Source: Palaemon carinicauda
Lineage: Eukaryota > Arthropoda > Malacostraca > Decapoda > Palaemonidae
Reading direction: 5' to 3'
Assembly (NCBI RefSeq): GCF_036898095.1
Contig: NC_090751.1
Coordinates: forward strand, 89,451,883-89,515,882
Length of the DNA: 64,000 bases
Part shown: one piece after another, positions 23,912 to 34,639 of the stretch
How the letters are laid out: each line of letters opens with the position of its first letter
Position numbering within the stretch: the first letter of the stretch is position 1
Notes under the pieces: model-generated
What the model was told of the DNA's origin: nothing
Seen by the model: the letters and a program-made list of their open reading frames with translations, nothing else
Database searches by the model: none
Translations under genes and position numbers: made by a program

Positions 23912-24386
23912 ACCGTTGTTCAATTAGTTCATTATGCATGTTGCATAAGATTTTTCATAACTCTGACCATCCTTTACATTCAGATCTTCCTGGACAATTC
24001 CATCCTGTTCGTAATACTAGGCAGGCAATTAATTCTAATAGTCAGGCCTTCTCCATCACGAGACTCAATACTACACAGTATTCTAGAAGTTTTATTCCAG
24101 CTGTGGAATGATCTTCCTAATCGGGTAGTTGAATCAGTAGAACTTCAAAAGTTCAAAGTTTTTATGTTGAACAGGGTGACAGTCTTTTTATAGTTTATAT
24201 ATGACATATGTTTTAACGTTGTTACTGGTTTTTAGAATGATTTATTGTTAATTTGTTCTCATCATTTATTTATTTCCTTATTTCCTTTCCTCACTGGGCT
24301 ATTTTTCCCTATTGGAGCCCTTGGCCTTATAGCATCTTGCTTTTCCAACTAGGGTTGTAGCTTGGGTAGTAATAATAATAATAATA
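23912..24386 (+). mobile_element. LINE 3'-end fragment with (AAT)n tail
   Basis: Carries the remnant of an RT-type ORF end (W-N-D-L-P followed by V-V-E-S), then a 3' UTR with CTCACTGGGCTATTTTTCCC and CTAGGGTTGTAGCTTGGGTA and an (AAT)n tail. Related copies at 16524-16632, 55140-55590 and 56492-57149. 5'-truncated, as usual for non-LTR elements. The tail end is the A4 insertion point. Confidence 0.8.
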
Positions 24387-24585
24387 ATTTGTTCCAACAC
24401 AAATACTTACCTCGAACTACTTTCTTAGGAGTTACCTGTAATCTCCTCTCTACTGACCAGAGTTTTGTGTAGTATACCCTATACCCGTTTTCTATGGAGG
24501 GCTAACCCGGGAGTGAGAGAACGTGCCCCGAGGGTAGCCTTGAGCTAGGTCAAGGTCCGCTTGGGTCCCATTAGTCAGTAAGTTC
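24387..24585 (+). repeat. Left inverted terminal repeat, copy A4
   Basis: Pairs in reverse complement with 32577-32794 (CCCGAGGGTAGCCTTGAGCT at left and its complement at right). Confidence 0.92.
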
Positions 24586-24786
24586 TCTGGTCGCGATGTG
24601 ATACCATACTCTCACGTCGCTCTCGTCTCTCTCGACCCTTTTTGTCCGCCTCGTGTGTCCCGCGTGGTTACTGCGTGGTATCTTTGTGCTTATCCCTTGT
24701 GTTCTTGCGTGTTCACTATCCTTCCTTGTTCTTCGCAAGTGTATCCCTTTGATTCTCTTCGTTCCTGTGCCTTGTGGTTGTGTGCT

Positions 24787-27254
24787 ATGGAGCAGATCCG
24801 CCGTTGTCCTGGGCCTAGAGCCGGAAAGTCGTGTGGAGCGTTCCTTTCCAAGCCCGAAGTAGACCCTCACTCCCTTTGCTCTTCCTGTAGGGGCAGGATG
24901 TGCTCGCCATCGGATACGTGCTTTGAGTGTGTTAGTTGGAGTGAGATACAGTGGGTGCGTTACGGCACTAAGAAGAAGAAGTCGTCGAAACGTTCGCCCA
25001 GGAAATCTAGCATCTCTTCGCCGTTACCGTCACCCAGTGGACGGTCCGACGGGGCTTCTGTCTCGACTTCCCCTACCCAGAGTAGGGGACGAGGTAAGTC
25101 CGTTGCGGGGAAAGAGCCGAGGGTTCTTCCCCAGGAGTCTAATGTGAGTGAAGTGGGGGTTGCTGGGACTTCTCAGGCTAGTGGGGGGCCTGGTAGTGCT
25201 GTGTCTGGGGGTTCTGGAGACTCTGCCCTTGTGCTTGGGGGGCACGTTTCCTCCGACGACCCCTTGTGGTGTAGTAATGTTGTGCCTGTTTCTTCGCCCG
25301 CTTCGTGGGCCTGTGTTTCAGGTTTTTCAGCAGCTGGCGACGCCCAGGGTAAGTTGGACTCAACAGTAAGCGAGTCCTTCGGGTGGAAGCTCCCTAAAAC
25401 GCCAGGTAGGTCTCCAATGCGGATGGAAGATGGCCTGGATACCTGGTTCCTTAGTGTAGGGCGTCAACCCTCTTTTCCAGCTCCTCTGACGGCGGTTCCA
25501 GAAACCTTCCTACAACCCTCGACCTCTGGCACGCAGCAAGTCGCGAAGCCCTCCGTAGCCCCCGCTTCTGCCCGTCGTGCGGGTGGTACAGTTTCGTCGG
25601 GCTCTTCGGATGGTGGGGCTTCGTTCTCTTCAGAAGAGGAAACCAGGAGGAGACATCGGCGCCGGAGGGAGCGGTCCAGGAGCAGGCGTTCCCGCTCAAG
25701 ATCCCGTTCGAGGTTCAGTAGGAGACGGTCCCGCTCTCCACGGAGGAAGTACAGGAGGAGTAGGTCCCCCGATGGTGATTGGGTCTTCGTTCCCCATAAG
25801 TCTGAATTGCAGCGTTCCCCGGACCGGCAATCCAGGGATTTCTCGCCACGAAGGCCATCCTCCAGACGAAGATATGACCCTCGCAGGGAGAAATGCGAGA
25901 AGGCCGCTTCAGGCAGGCGTAAGGCCGCGAAGCTTCTGGTTCACCCCGCCCAGCGGGGGGAACCCTGGTTCCTTACGGGCAGCCTGGCCGAATCAGCACA
26001 GCTGGTTCGGCCCTCGGACTTAAAGGAACGGTTCCCTCCGTCGGGTCAGCCCACGGGATCCGCGTCTTCGTTCCCCAGAGAGAATACACGAACGGTAGTC
26101 CTCGCCGGCACGGTGATGCCAGTTCTGACCCCTGAACCTGGTGCGGAGGTTTCCGCCGGGGAAGACCGGTACCACCGCAGGGGAGTGCTTGTTATTCCAG
26201 AACCGAAGCGCCCGGTGGGAGTGCCCGGTGACCTGGCTCCTCGGGATCAGGCCGAAGGTTCTGCGGACGGTAGAGAAGGTTCCCCGACCGAGGACTCGGC
26301 CTATCGGAAGGTTATAGGCCTGATTCGAAGGCATCATAGGATTGAAGAACCGGTTACAACCGATGAGGACTACTGGAGGTCCAGCCTGACCCGCTTGATG
26401 CAGGCACCCGTCCAACAGAAAACCTCCCTAGCCCTGCCTGTGGCCCGAGATCTCGTCCTGGGACGGGCTCATGTCGATAGAGTTGTGGCAGGCAATGCCG
26501 AAGCTCCCAAAACGCAGAGCTCCTCGAAGTTGCTCCAAGGGCTCAAGGCACAGAGTAGGTTTTATGTGCCAGAGGGACAACGACCGGGAGCCTGCAAGGT
26601 GGAGCCTGCCCTCGACGTTCTGGGACAGGGTGCCACGGAGGACAGAGCCTCTTCAGCCCCGATTTGTTTTTCGCAGTCGGAGGCTGCGATGATGGAGGAG
26701 ATGTCGAAAGACTTGGTTCACGTCTCCTCTTGGTTGGACTGGTGGGCTTCCACACTGGTAGGTGTTCAAGCCACATATGACTTGACGGACCCGGAACAGC
26801 AAAGCCTCCTGAGGGAACTTATCATCTCCGGGGGCAAGACCCTGAAGTTCCTCACGTATCAGTCCCTTGCCCTGTCAGCGAATTGGGTTCTTCGCAAAAG
26901 GGACACTATTCTGGCGAAGCTTTCCCGGAAGGTCCCAGACAGGGAGGCGAGGGCCATGAGGAGCCTTCCTGTGTGGGGTGACTCCTTGTTCCCCTTGAAA
27001 GAGCTAGAAGAGATCATGGAAAAGGTGGCTAAACGAAAGGAAGTGAACGCTCCCAGGCCTCAACCGGTAAGGAGGCCCCCCTACAAGAGGTCAGCATCAG
27101 ACGGTTCTCTACTTCTCAGGCCCCGCCTAACCTGACGAGGAGAGAAGCCCCTTCTTCCTCGTGGGCTTCAGCGCCTCAGCCCCCCCGTAGAGGAGCTCCA
27201 GCAGCGTCGGCCTCGTTTAGAACAGGGTATTCTGCCTCCAGGAGAGGCCGTTAA
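24787..27254 (+). pseudogene. gag-like protein, copy A4 (one indel near the C-terminus)
   Basis: Best gag of the family. ATG at 24787 is chosen because the Cys-rich start (C-P-G-P, K-S-C-G-A-F, E-V-D-P-H-S-L-C-S-S-C, then two more Cys) is shared with A5 and C1 from this point; it looks like a small metal-binding module. Then come a Ser/Gly/Pro-rich linker, an Arg/Ser-rich block (about residues 283-326), a basic module, and the conserved block with S-W-L-D-W-W-A-S near residue 648. The frame is open to 27135, but comparison with A2 shows a 1-nt shift near 27108; the proper end is the TAA at 27252-27254. Expected role: nucleic-acid-binding structural protein of the particle. Confidence 0.85.
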
Positions 27255-27279
27255 GACCGCTCCTCCAGGAGGAGGTAGA

Positions 27280-29202
27280 GTGGGAGGCCCCCTACTCCTG
27301 CCCAAGCCTCAGGTTGGGGGATGCCTCAGACTACATTGGCAAGCATGGAAGGCTCACGGAGCAGAGCCCTGGACAGTATCCGTACTGAAGGAGGGGTACA
27401 GGCTACCGTTCTTGACGGAACCCCCGCCTTTAATTCCGGCCAGCCTGTCGGAGTGGCTGGCACCCAAGGACCCGTTGAAGAGGGCGGCTCTTCAAGAAGA
27501 GGTGTCCACGATGTTGGAGAAGGGCGCCATGGAGGTGATCCTGCACCCAGGGCCAGGTTTCTACAGCCGTCTGTTCCTGGTAGAAAAGGCGACGGGGGGG
27601 TGGAGACCGGTGATAGACCTGTCAGCTCTCAACAAGTTTGTGCGAAAGACAGATTTCAAAATGGACACTCCGAAGTCAGTCTTGCTGTCCTTGAGGGAGA
27701 AAGACTACATGATGACCATAGACCTCAAGGACGCATACTTCCAAATCCCGGTCCATCCCTCAAGTCGGAAGTTTCTCCGGGTGAAATGGGGTACCCAGAT
27801 CCTGCAATTCAAGACCCTCTGCTTCGGGTTGTCGACAGCTCCCCAGGTATTCACGAGAGTCTTCACGACAGTCTCGGTGTGGGCTCACGAGCGGGGCATT
27901 CGCCTCATCCGGTACCTGGATGACTGGTTGCTTCTTTCCTCCTCAGAGGTCGTTTTGAAGGAGCAGGGTATAAAACTTCTCCAGTTTTGTAAGGGTCTGG
28001 GTATCATGATCAACCCAGAAAAATCGAACCTATCTCCCTCCACCAGAATGACCTATTTGGGGATGACACTGGATTCCCTACTAGTGAAAGCTTTTCCGTC
28101 AGAGGAGCGGGTAAGCAATCTTATGAAGATCCTTCTTCCTTTTCTGTCGGGGCAACCCAGGAGGGCGAAGGACTGGCAAAGGCTAATAGGTCATCTGGTG
28201 TCGTTGGAGAAACTGGTTTCCCAGGGGAGACTCAGACTCAGGGCCGTCCAATGGAACCTGAAGAACTTCTGGAACCAACTGGACTCGCCCCAGAAATTAA
28301 TTCCAGTCCTGCCTAACACAATACCCTCCCTGGAATGGTGGCATTGCCGGTCGAACTCGCTCAAGGGGATGCCCTTCGCGACCGAACCTCCCGAGTTGCT
28401 CCTATTCACAGACGCCTCCAACCAGGGATGGGGAGCCCATCTCCTCAACGGGACGGCGAGAGGAACCTGGATGGACGGGGAGAAAGGCCTACACATCAAT
28501 GTCCTAGAGTTGAAGGCAGTCCAGAAAGCTTGCCTGCACTTCATCGATCTACTAAGGGGAAACACTGTGGCGTTGATGTGCGACAACGCCACAGTGGTAG
28601 CATACCTAAAGAAGCAAGGAGGCTTAAAATCAAGGGAGTTGTGCGATCTCGCCCTAGAGATCCTAGATTGGGCGGAAGCGAACCAGATAGTGTTATTGGC
28701 AAGGTTCATCCCCGGGAAAAAGAACGTCCTAGCCGACGGTCTCAGCAGGATGGGTCAGATAGTAGGAACAGAATGGTCCCTCCTCCCAGAAGTAGCCAGG
28801 CTCATCATTCAACGGTGGGGTTCCCCGGTGATGGACCTCTTTGCAACCAAGCTGAACGCACAACTCCCCGTGTATTGTTCTCCTGTCCCAGACCCAAAGG
28901 CAGCCTTGGAGGATGCCTTTCAGCACAAGTGGGACAACCTAGACGTGTACGCTTTTCCCCCCTTCACGTTGATCAGGCAAGTGCTCAACAGAGTAAGGGC
29001 TGCCCGGAACTTAAGGATGACTTTGGTAGCGCCCTGGTGGCCGGAGAGAGAGTGGTTCGCAGACCTAAAAGACCTGACGAACCATCCTCCGTGGCCACTC
29101 CCCGACAGGTCAGATCTTCTACAACAGCCACACTTTCTCAGGTTCCACGACAACCCACAGTCTCTACGCCTTCACGCCTGGAGACTATCGAGCGCCTCCT
29201 GA
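27280..29202 (+). CDS. RT-RNase H-methyltransferase polyprotein, copy A4 (open)
   Basis: Open for about 640 codons with every expected motif. RT: F-Y-S-R-L-F-L-V-E-K (about residue 90), T-I-D-L-K-D-A-Y-F-Q-I-P with the first catalytic Asp, F-G-L-S-T-A-P-Q, and Y-L-D-D at 212-215. RNase H: L-F-T-D-A-S (Asp 378), L-E-L-K-A-V-Q, C-D-N-A-T-V-V-A-Y, V-L-A-D-G-L-S-R. DIRS-type methyltransferase-like domain: M-D-L-F-A-T-K-L-N-A-Q from 518, Y-A-F-P-P-F from 557, A-P-W-W-P-E-R-E from 584. The start given is a GTG; the frame is open back to 27136 and no ATG precedes the RT domain, so synthesis probably needs frameshifting from gag (+1). The end overlaps the recombinase. Confidence 0.93.
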   Translation: MGGPLLLPKPQVGGCLRLHWQAWKAHGAEPWTVSVLKEGYRLPFLTEPPPLIPASLSEWLAPKDPLKRAALQEEVSTMLEKGAMEVILHPGPGFYSRLFLVEKATGGWRPVIDLSALNKFVRKTDFKMDTPKSVLLSLREKDYMMTIDLKDAYFQIPVHPSSRKFLRVKWGTQILQFKTLCFGLSTAPQVFTRVFTTVSVWAHERGIRLIRYLDDWLLLSSSEVVLKEQGIKLLQFCKGLGIMINPEKSNLSPSTRMTYLGMTLDSLLVKAFPSEERVSNLMKILLPFLSGQPRRAKDWQRLIGHLVSLEKLVSQGRLRLRAVQWNLKNFWNQLDSPQKLIPVLPNTIPSLEWWHCRSNSLKGMPFATEPPELLLFTDASNQGWGAHLLNGTARGTWMDGEKGLHINVLELKAVQKACLHFIDLLRGNTVALMCDNATVVAYLKKQGGLKSRELCDLALEILDWAEANQIVLLARFIPGKKNVLADGLSRMGQIVGTEWSLLPEVARLIIQRWGSPVMDLFATKLNAQLPVYCSPVPDPKAALEDAFQHKWDNLDVYAFPPFTLIRQVLNRVRAARNLRMTLVAPWWPEREWFADLKDLTNHPPWPLPDRSDLLQQPHFLRFHDNPQSLRLHAWRLSSAS

Positions 29203-32074
29203 GGAAAGAAGGATATTCGTCAGGAACGGCTAAGAGGATGTCGCGATACCTGAGAAGGTCGTCGGCAGCGGTCTACCAAGCGAAGTGGGCCTCTTTCACA
29301 AAGTGGTGCGCTTCGAAGCGCATAAAACCCCTCAAAGCCTCAGTCCCAGATATCGCAGACTTTCTAGTATATCTCAGGGACGAGATAGGGATGTCAATCC
29401 CAGCTATAAAAGGAGTACGAGCAGCCTTGGGTCAAGTCTTCCTTCTGAAGGGCATCGACCTGGGCTCCTCTAGACACATCTCTATGCTTGTCAGGAGTTT
29501 TGAACAGTCCTGCCCCCTCAAACTGTTAGGGTGCCTCAGTGGGACTTAGCTAGGTTCCTGAAGATGTTAAGTAGCCCCCTGTTCGAACCAATGAAGGATA
29601 TTGTAGACAGGGATCTCACTCTCAAGACAGTTTTTTTGTTGGCCTTGGCCTCTGCGAAAAGGGTAGGTGAGATCCATGGGCTGTCTTATGATGTCTCTCA
29701 TTCGAAGGGGTGGAAAGAGATCTCTTTCAAGTTCGTCCCTGGTTCTAGCAATAGGAACAAACCTTAAGCTATTTACATAGGAGTCTCGCCTCATGGTGGG
29801 TGGAAGTCCCTAAAACCAACTGAATGGAGACTGTCCCAGGGTGTCCCTCTGTACTAAGAATGAGATGTTTATAGAGAACCCTAACCCCGTGTAATCCTAA
29901 AGGATGACGCCCTGGACAATCGGTACTAGCGTAGAATTCAGCAATGTGACTTGACTAGCTAAATACCTCACTTAACTTAGCCATTAGCAGACTGCAACTC
30001 ACATGGAGGATGGGAACATATATATCAGGTTACATAAAGAGCATGGTACCCACCTGAAGTCAGAGGTCGGTCACCTTGCAGAATTCCTCGGATGCTGAGC
30101 CCCAAGAGAGGGGAGAATGAAGTAGGAAATGGCTAGTCACTCACATATTCATTCTAGTCTTACTCGCGGGTAACATCTGCTCTCAAACAACTGCTACTTG
30201 TCCTACGAGGGACCCAATGAGTTAGTTGACCACATTTTGTGCAGCCACCAAAGGTCCTAGAGTGATTATGTCTAGGTTCCATTTGGGTTATGTCTTGCAG
30301 ATAGTGGGCTGTGAACGTATTTTGTACTTTCCACATGCCCGTTAGTAACACCTGCATCACAGAGAAATTATTTTTAAATGTTAGGCATGTATTGGTAATA
30401 GACACATTGACAGTGACTGGTAAAACAGTTTTCCTGTTGAATGGCTCTCTCAATTACCTGCCTGATCCAGGAAGAAATAGTGTTCTTGATCTTCCTTTTA
30501 TTCTTCCATATGCTTACGAAGGCCTGTTGATTTGTGGGTAGGCTCTTTCAGTTCTCTTCAAGTATCTCCTAAGTACCCTTACAGGGAAGAACAACAGCTG
30601 ATCAGAATCATCAAGTATGGACTGGAGACACTAAATCCGGAAGGACCGGAATCTAGGATCCACTACAGTTGGATTTTGAGTCTTGGCTACGAACTCGGGG
30701 ATAAAACAGAATGTCACTTATCTCATCCCCTTGAACGGATGATGTCATAGGACAGACCATGAAGCTCCCTGACTCTCTTCGCAGAAAACCAGGGCTCGAA
30801 GGAAGACAGTCTTCTGGGTCAAGTCTCGACCTGAGGCTTGACAAAGTGAACGTAGAACCTTTACTACATTCCAAGGAGGTGACCTGACTTCTGACTGAGG
30901 GCATGTGCCCTCAAAATTTTGTACAAGTAGAGACAACTCAGTTGAGGCGGTAAAATTAACTTAATCGGCTTGAAGACGGGGCTCAAAGCCATACGATAAC
31001 CTTTCACTGCTGGCACTGTGTAAAGTTAAACGGTCAACACTCCTGTTCAATCAGTCCCTGGAGAAACCGAGCGAGCAGGAGCTTCCAGAAGAGATCGTGG
31101 GATTAAAGGAGTCCAAGGTTTCTTCGACTTTTAGGAAGACCCCTAAAGAAAAAGAATCCCACTTAGACTATTCTTTCGCCGCCGGCCAAATCTCTCCCAC
31201 TGGAGGGAAGACCACTCATAGCATTAATTACAGTTGTCATCCTGCGTACAAGGCCGTCCTCCACAAACCCGGACACAACGGGTGAGGGTCCACCGAGGAC
31301 ATGAAGGTGCCGCACTTGCGACCCTCAGTTCCCGGACACGTCCACATGACGACCTAAGAAGAAACACACACATGAAAAGAGAAAAGGCAAACCAAAATTA
31401 GTCAAATGGCATTCACAATTGGGAGGCGGAGAGAGATAACGTTGGCTCTCGGCCGAGCCAAAAAAAAAGACTGACGGGACAACACAGGTGTGTGTGCGTG
31501 AGCCGGGTAGCCGGCCAACCGCCCAATCCCCGATAACTAGCAGTGGTGTAGTTACACTTAACTAAAAGTCTTATGGCTAGTCTTCCAGCTTTGCCAAAAG
31601 TATAGTATATCATTAATATCTCTCTGGGATCCTAAATTCGAGGGGTTCTCTCTGCCAGCTATTCCTAGGACTGGGAATCCTGAGGATTTGAGGTTATGCC
31701 CTGTCCGTGCCATTAGAAAATACCTTGAGAGGACTGCACATCTCCGGGCAGGCATCAAGAGCCTTTTCGTCTCCACAGGTGTTACAAAGAAGCAGGTATC
31801 GAAGAATACCATATCCTTTTGGTTGAGACAAGTTATTGCCAGGGCCTACAAGGAGGAGGGACTAGCCTTGCCAGGTACTCCCAAGCCCCATGACATCAGA
31901 GGTCTGAGCACTTCCTTAGCCTTTGAGAAGAACATGGCAGTGGGCCAGATCCTTCGAGCGGGCACCTGGTCGAATCAGTCGACCTTTACTGCCCATTACC
32001 TCAAGGATTACTGAAGAAGGTCCTTAGACGGGTTCTCCATTGGGACAGTCATCTCCGCGCTCCAAGTGATTTAA
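29178..32074 (+). pseudogene. DIRS tyrosine recombinase, copy A4 (split by inverted segment)
   Basis: The 5' part (29178-29738) starts at R-L-E-T-I-E-R-L-L and reaches F-K-F-V-P; it includes a C5 run at 29512-29516 where six would keep the frame open. The first catalytic Arg is present (A-S-A-K-R-V-G-E-I-H). The gene resumes at 31621 with W-D-P-K-F-E-G-F and continues through P-H-D-I-R-G-L and F-T-A-H-Y-L-K-D-Y; a TGA at 32012-32014 falls just after the catalytic Tyr, about 20 codons before the usual end at 32072-32074. About 31 bp found in A2 (coding S-F-V-A-K-T-Q-N-P-A) are missing at the break. Confidence 0.92.
29739..31620 (-). repeat. Left arm of a 1,882-bp inverted repeat, inside the A4 recombinase
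   Basis: Reverse complement of 32792-34673. Every mirrored position pair sums to 64412, so there is no net indel; all stretches and all translated frames I compared are identical. Content (minus strand): the gag start and recombinase remnants of element C1. Confidence 0.97.
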
Positions 32075-32407
32075 CGGTGAAGCCCCAGGCACAATCGTGG
32101 ATAGCAAAACCAGGAGACACAGGTTCGTTCCTTTTCACCCTAATCCCCGTTTCCTATCCCTATCGGAGATAACCACACTTATGTAACCATTGAAGAACAC
32201 GTCTCTGCAACTTTGTTACTGGACTCGGCATCAGAAGATTTTTTCAAAGGGTGAGTACTTAGACACTAACGTGAGCTCTTTGTGTAGTTTACCCTACCGT
32301 CCGTTTCCCAGTTTGTTTTTTAGAACCTAGTTCATATCTAGGCTTCTTGGCATCCGCTTGCTGGGTCTGAAGGTCAGGAAGCCATTCCCACCTCCTAAGG
32401 TGTAAGT
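32075..32407 (+). other. A4 3' untranslated segment
   Basis: Non-coding, similar to 11399-11717 of A2. No gene seen. Confidence 0.6.
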
Positions 32408-32510
32408 CTCCTAAGAAAGTAGTTCGAGGTAAGTATTTGTGTTGGAACAAATCAAAAATTTTAAGTAATTTTTATTTTTCCTAACATACTTACCGAGAAC
32501 TACTTTCGGG
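32408..32510 (+). repeat. Internal complementary region (ICR), copy A4
   Basis: CTCCTAAGAAAGTAG ... GGAACAAATCAAAAATT ... GAACTACTTTCGGG; both halves match this copy's ends in reverse complement, including the differing CCTCGAACT (left) and CCGAGAACT (right) versions. Confidence 0.95.
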
Positions 32511-32576
32511 TAATGGCCCTCCCTACCTTCCCCGAGTGCCTTTCTGCCCTTGCAGGGACTTTTTGCAACATCCGAG

Positions 32577-32794
32577 GAACTTACTGACTAACGGGACCCA
32601 AGCGGACCTCGACCTAGCTCAAGGCTACCCTCGGGGCACGTTCTCTCACTCCCGGGTTAGCCCTCCATAGAAAACGGGTATAGGGTATACTACACAAAAC
32701 TCTGGTCGGTAGAGAGGAGATTACAGGTAACTCCTAAGAAAGTAGTTCTCGGTAAGTATGTTAGGAAAAATAAAAATTACTTAAAATTTTTGAT
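32577..32794 (+). repeat. Right inverted terminal repeat, copy A4
   Basis: Reverse complement of 24387-24585; ends AATTTTTGAT at the crossover. Confidence 0.92.
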
Positions 32795-33064
32795 ATTAAT
32801 GATATACTATACTTTTGGCAAAGCTGGAAGACTAGCCATAAGACTTTTAGTTAAGTGTAACTACACCACTGCTAGTTATCGGGGATTGGGCGGTTGGCCG
32901 GCTACCCGGCTCACGCACACACACCTGTGTTGTCCCGTCAGTCTTTTTTTTTGGCTCGGCCGAGAGCCAACGTTATCTCTCTCCGCCTCCCAATTGTGAA
33001 TGCCATTTGACTAATTTTGGTTTGCCTTTTCTCTTTTCATGTGTGTGTTTCTTCTTAGGTCGTC

Positions 33065-33173
33065 ATGTGGACGTGTCCGGGAACTGAGGGTCGCAAGTGC
33101 GGCACCTTCATGTCCTCGGTGGACCCTCACCCGTTGTGTCCGGGTTTGTGGAGGACGGCCTTGTACGCAGGAT
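33065..33173 (+). pseudogene. gag-like start of element C1 (remnant)
   Basis: An ATG followed by a short frame with C-P-G, R-K-C-G-T-F and S-V-D-P-H-P-L-C-P, clearly the same Cys-rich N-terminus as in A4 and A5 gag. It breaks down after about 36 codons. A mirror copy lies in the left arm on the minus strand. Confidence 0.7.
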
Positions 33174-33439
33174 GACAACTGTAATTAATGCTATGAGTGG
33201 TCTTCCCTCCAGTGGGAGAGATTTGGCCGGCGGCGAAAGAATAGTCTAAGTGGGATTCTTTTTCTTTAGGGGTCTTCCTAAAAGTCGAAGAAACCTTGGA
33301 CTCCTTTAATCCCACGATCTCTTCTGGAAGCTCCTGCTCGCTCGGTTTCTCCAGGGACTGATTGAACAGGAGTGTTGACCGTTTAACTTTACACAGTGCC
33401 AGCAGTGAAAGGTTATCGTATGGCTTTGAGCCCCGTCTT

Positions 33440-34252
33440 CAAGCCGATTAAGTTAATTTTACCGCCTCAACTGAGTTGTCTCTACTTGTACAAAATTTTG
33501 AGGGCACATGCCCTCAGTCAGAAGTCAGGTCACCTCCTTGGAATGTAGTAAAGGTTCTACGTTCACTTTGTCAAGCCTCAGGTCGAGACTTGACCCAGAA
33601 GACTGTCTTCCTTCGAGCCCTGGTTTTCTGCGAAGAGAGTCAGGGAGCTTCATGGTCTGTCCTATGACATCATCCGTTCAAGGGGATGAGATAAGTGACA
33701 TTCTGTTTTATCCCCGAGTTCGTAGCCAAGACTCAAAATCCAACTGTAGTGGATCCTAGATTCCGGTCCTTCCGGATTTAGTGTCTCCAGTCCATACTTG
33801 ATGATTCTGATCAGCTGTTGTTCTTCCCTGTAAGGGTACTTAGGAGATACTTGAAGAGAACTGAAAGAGCCTACCCACAAATCAACAGGCCTTCGTAAGC
33901 ATATGGAAGAATAAAAGGAAGATCAAGAACACTATTTCTTCCTGGATCAGGCAGGTAATTGAGAGAGCCATTCAACAGGAAAACTGTTTTACCAGTCACT
34001 GTCAATGTGTCTATTACCAATACATGCCTAACATTTAAAAATAATTTCTCTGTGATGCAGGTGTTACTAACGGGCATGTGGAAAGTACAAAATACGTTCA
34101 CAGCCCACTATCTGCAAGACATAACCCAAATGGAACCTAGACATAATCACTCTAGGACCTTTGGTGGCTGCACAAAATGTGGTCAACTAACTCATTGGGT
34201 CCCTCGTAGGACAAGTAGCAGTTGTTTGAGAGCAGATGTTACCCGCGAGTAA
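33440..34252 (+). pseudogene. Tyrosine recombinase remnant of element C1
   Basis: Frames in this stretch contain a diverged S-L-L-V-Q-N-F-E-G-T-C-P and D-L-T-Q-K-T-V-F-L-R-A-L segment (compare S-F-E-Q-S-C-P and D-L-T-L-K-A-V-F-L-L-A-L in A2), and later T-F-T-A-H-Y-L-Q-D with the nucleophilic Tyr. The H-x-x-R box is not recognisable. RT and RNase H are absent between this and the gag start, so C1 is an internally deleted, old copy. Confidence 0.75.
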
Positions 34253-34639
34253 GACTAGAATGAATATGTGAGTGACTAGCCATTTCCTACTTCATTCTCC
34301 CCTCTCTTGGGGCTCAGCATCCGAGGAATTCTGCAAGGTGACCGACCTCTGACTTCAGGTGGGTACCATGCTCTTTATGTAACCTGATATATATGTTCCC
34401 ATCCTCCATGTGAGTTGCAGTCTGCTAATGGCTAAGTTAAGTGAGGTATTTAGCTAGTCAAGTCACATTGCTGAATTCTACGCTAGTACCGATTGTCCAG
34501 GGCGTCATCCTTTAGGATTACACGGGGTTAGGGTTCTCTATAAACATCTCATTCTTAGTACAGAGGGACACCCTGGGACAGTCTCCATTCAGTTGGTTTT
34601 AGGGACTTCCACCCACCATGAGGCGAGACTCCTATGTAA

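Larger units (their letters stand above)
24387..32794 (+). mobile_element. DIRS1-like retrotransposon copy A4 (youngest; interrupted by a 1.9-kb inverted segment)
   Basis: Full DIRS1-like element with both inverted repeats, ICR, gag (one indel), an open RT-RH-MT frame and a recombinase split by the segment 29739-31620. Without that segment the element is about 6.5 kb, as A2, A3 and A5. Ends ATTTGTTCC (left) and AATTTTTGAT (right). Best-preserved coding capacity in the window. Confidence 0.95.

Noticed and set aside
24598..24786. N-terminal extension of A4 gag
   Set aside because: The upstream frame starts at GTG and lies in the 5' non-coding part; similarity to A5 and C1 begins at the ATG at 24787.
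25093..25133. Possible 41-bp mini-intron in gag (GAG|GTAAGT ... CCCCAG)
   Set aside because: The frame reads through it in A4 and A5, removing 41 nt would shift the frame, and it is shorter than typical introns.
28191..28709. 172-codon frame on the minus strand
   Set aside because: Antisense shadow of the conserved RNase H region of A4; a similar shadow occurs in A5 and A2 (47211-47672, 9364-9672).
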